Shown in pieces: positions 5,664-5,757 of a DNA stretch of 5,757 bases. Below the pieces are notes generated by a model. That model had not been told where the DNA came from, did not search any database, and was given only the letters and a program-made list of their open reading frames with translations. A program made the translations under genes and the position numbers. Numbering within the stretch: position 1 is the first letter of the stretch; each line of letters begins with the position of its first letter. The stretch spans positions 1-5,757 of the forward strand of contig JASHRR010000503.1 of assembly GCA_030037185.1 (NCBI GenBank), read 5' to 3'. This DNA comes from Xanthobacteraceae bacterium. Its GTDB lineage: Bacteria > Pseudomonadota > Alphaproteobacteria > Rhizobiales > Xanthobacteraceae.

Positions 5664-5757
5664 GTGAGCGGCTATCGCCCAGCTCCGTTGAGTTCGACCG
5701 CCGCTTTCCATGGCGGCGGCCGTCAGCTGCCTCTATCGGCCAAGCCCGACGGCCCCC
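5660..5757 (+). CDS. Possible 5' end of a gene running off the right edge
   Basis: An ATG at 5660 opens a frame that stays open to the window end, 32 complete codons. It begins MSERLSPSSVEFDRRFPWRRP. The start overlaps the stop of the preceding frame by 4 bases (ATGA), which suggests translational coupling and would explain the lack of a ribosome site of its own. A 7-bp stem-loop (arms CCGCCGC at 5698-5704 and GCGGCGG at 5713-5719) falls inside the frame. I do not recognise the product, and the fragment is too short for a firm call. Confidence 0.3.
   Translation, partial: MSERLSPSSVEFDRRFPWRRPSAASIGQARRP

Overview
The window looks like accessory DNA from a high-GC alphaproteobacterium, most likely a rhizobial relative such as Bradyrhizobium. 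I infer this from the GC-rich codons, from a short exported protein of a type I associate with Bradyrhizobium-like genomes, and from an exported HExxH protein of a rhizobial type. Coding density is low: the three genes I trust cover about 2.4 kb of 5.76 kb. That fits a symbiosis or genomic island, or decayed sequence, better than core chromosome. No insertion sequence, tRNA, rRNA or CRISPR array is visible, and the organism call rests on protein character alone.

Layout. Positions 2-109 may be the tail of a gene entering from the left. Positions 110-1204 hold no convincing gene but contain three perfect stem-loops. The main gene, on the minus strand at 1205-2803, encodes a membrane-anchored spermidine-synthase-like protein: about seven membrane segments followed by a Rossmann aminopropyltransferase-type domain. 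Upstream of it, up to 2975, are mutually exclusive hairpin arms, a 14-bp palindrome and a start-codon ambiguity. Positions 2976-3975 hold only weak open frames. An AT-rich control region with two 20-bp-spaced repeats (3986-4016) precedes a small secreted protein (4070-4339). After a 217-bp gap comes an exported protein ending in a metzincin-like HExxHxxGxxH motif (4557-5108). The right end holds two weak open frames joined by an ATGA stop/start overlap (5271-5663 and 5660 to the window end).

Functional links. I see no clear pathway joining the genes. The two rightward genes at 4070 and 4557 both encode predicted exported proteins and may belong to one cell-envelope or secretion context, but the gap between them does not prove an operon. 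The spermidine-synthase-like gene is on the opposite strand and appears to be its own unit. I found no strong case for a new multi-gene system. The best leads are the zinc-site protein, the structured leader of the spermidine-synthase-like gene, and the perfect hairpins in the gene-free left part.
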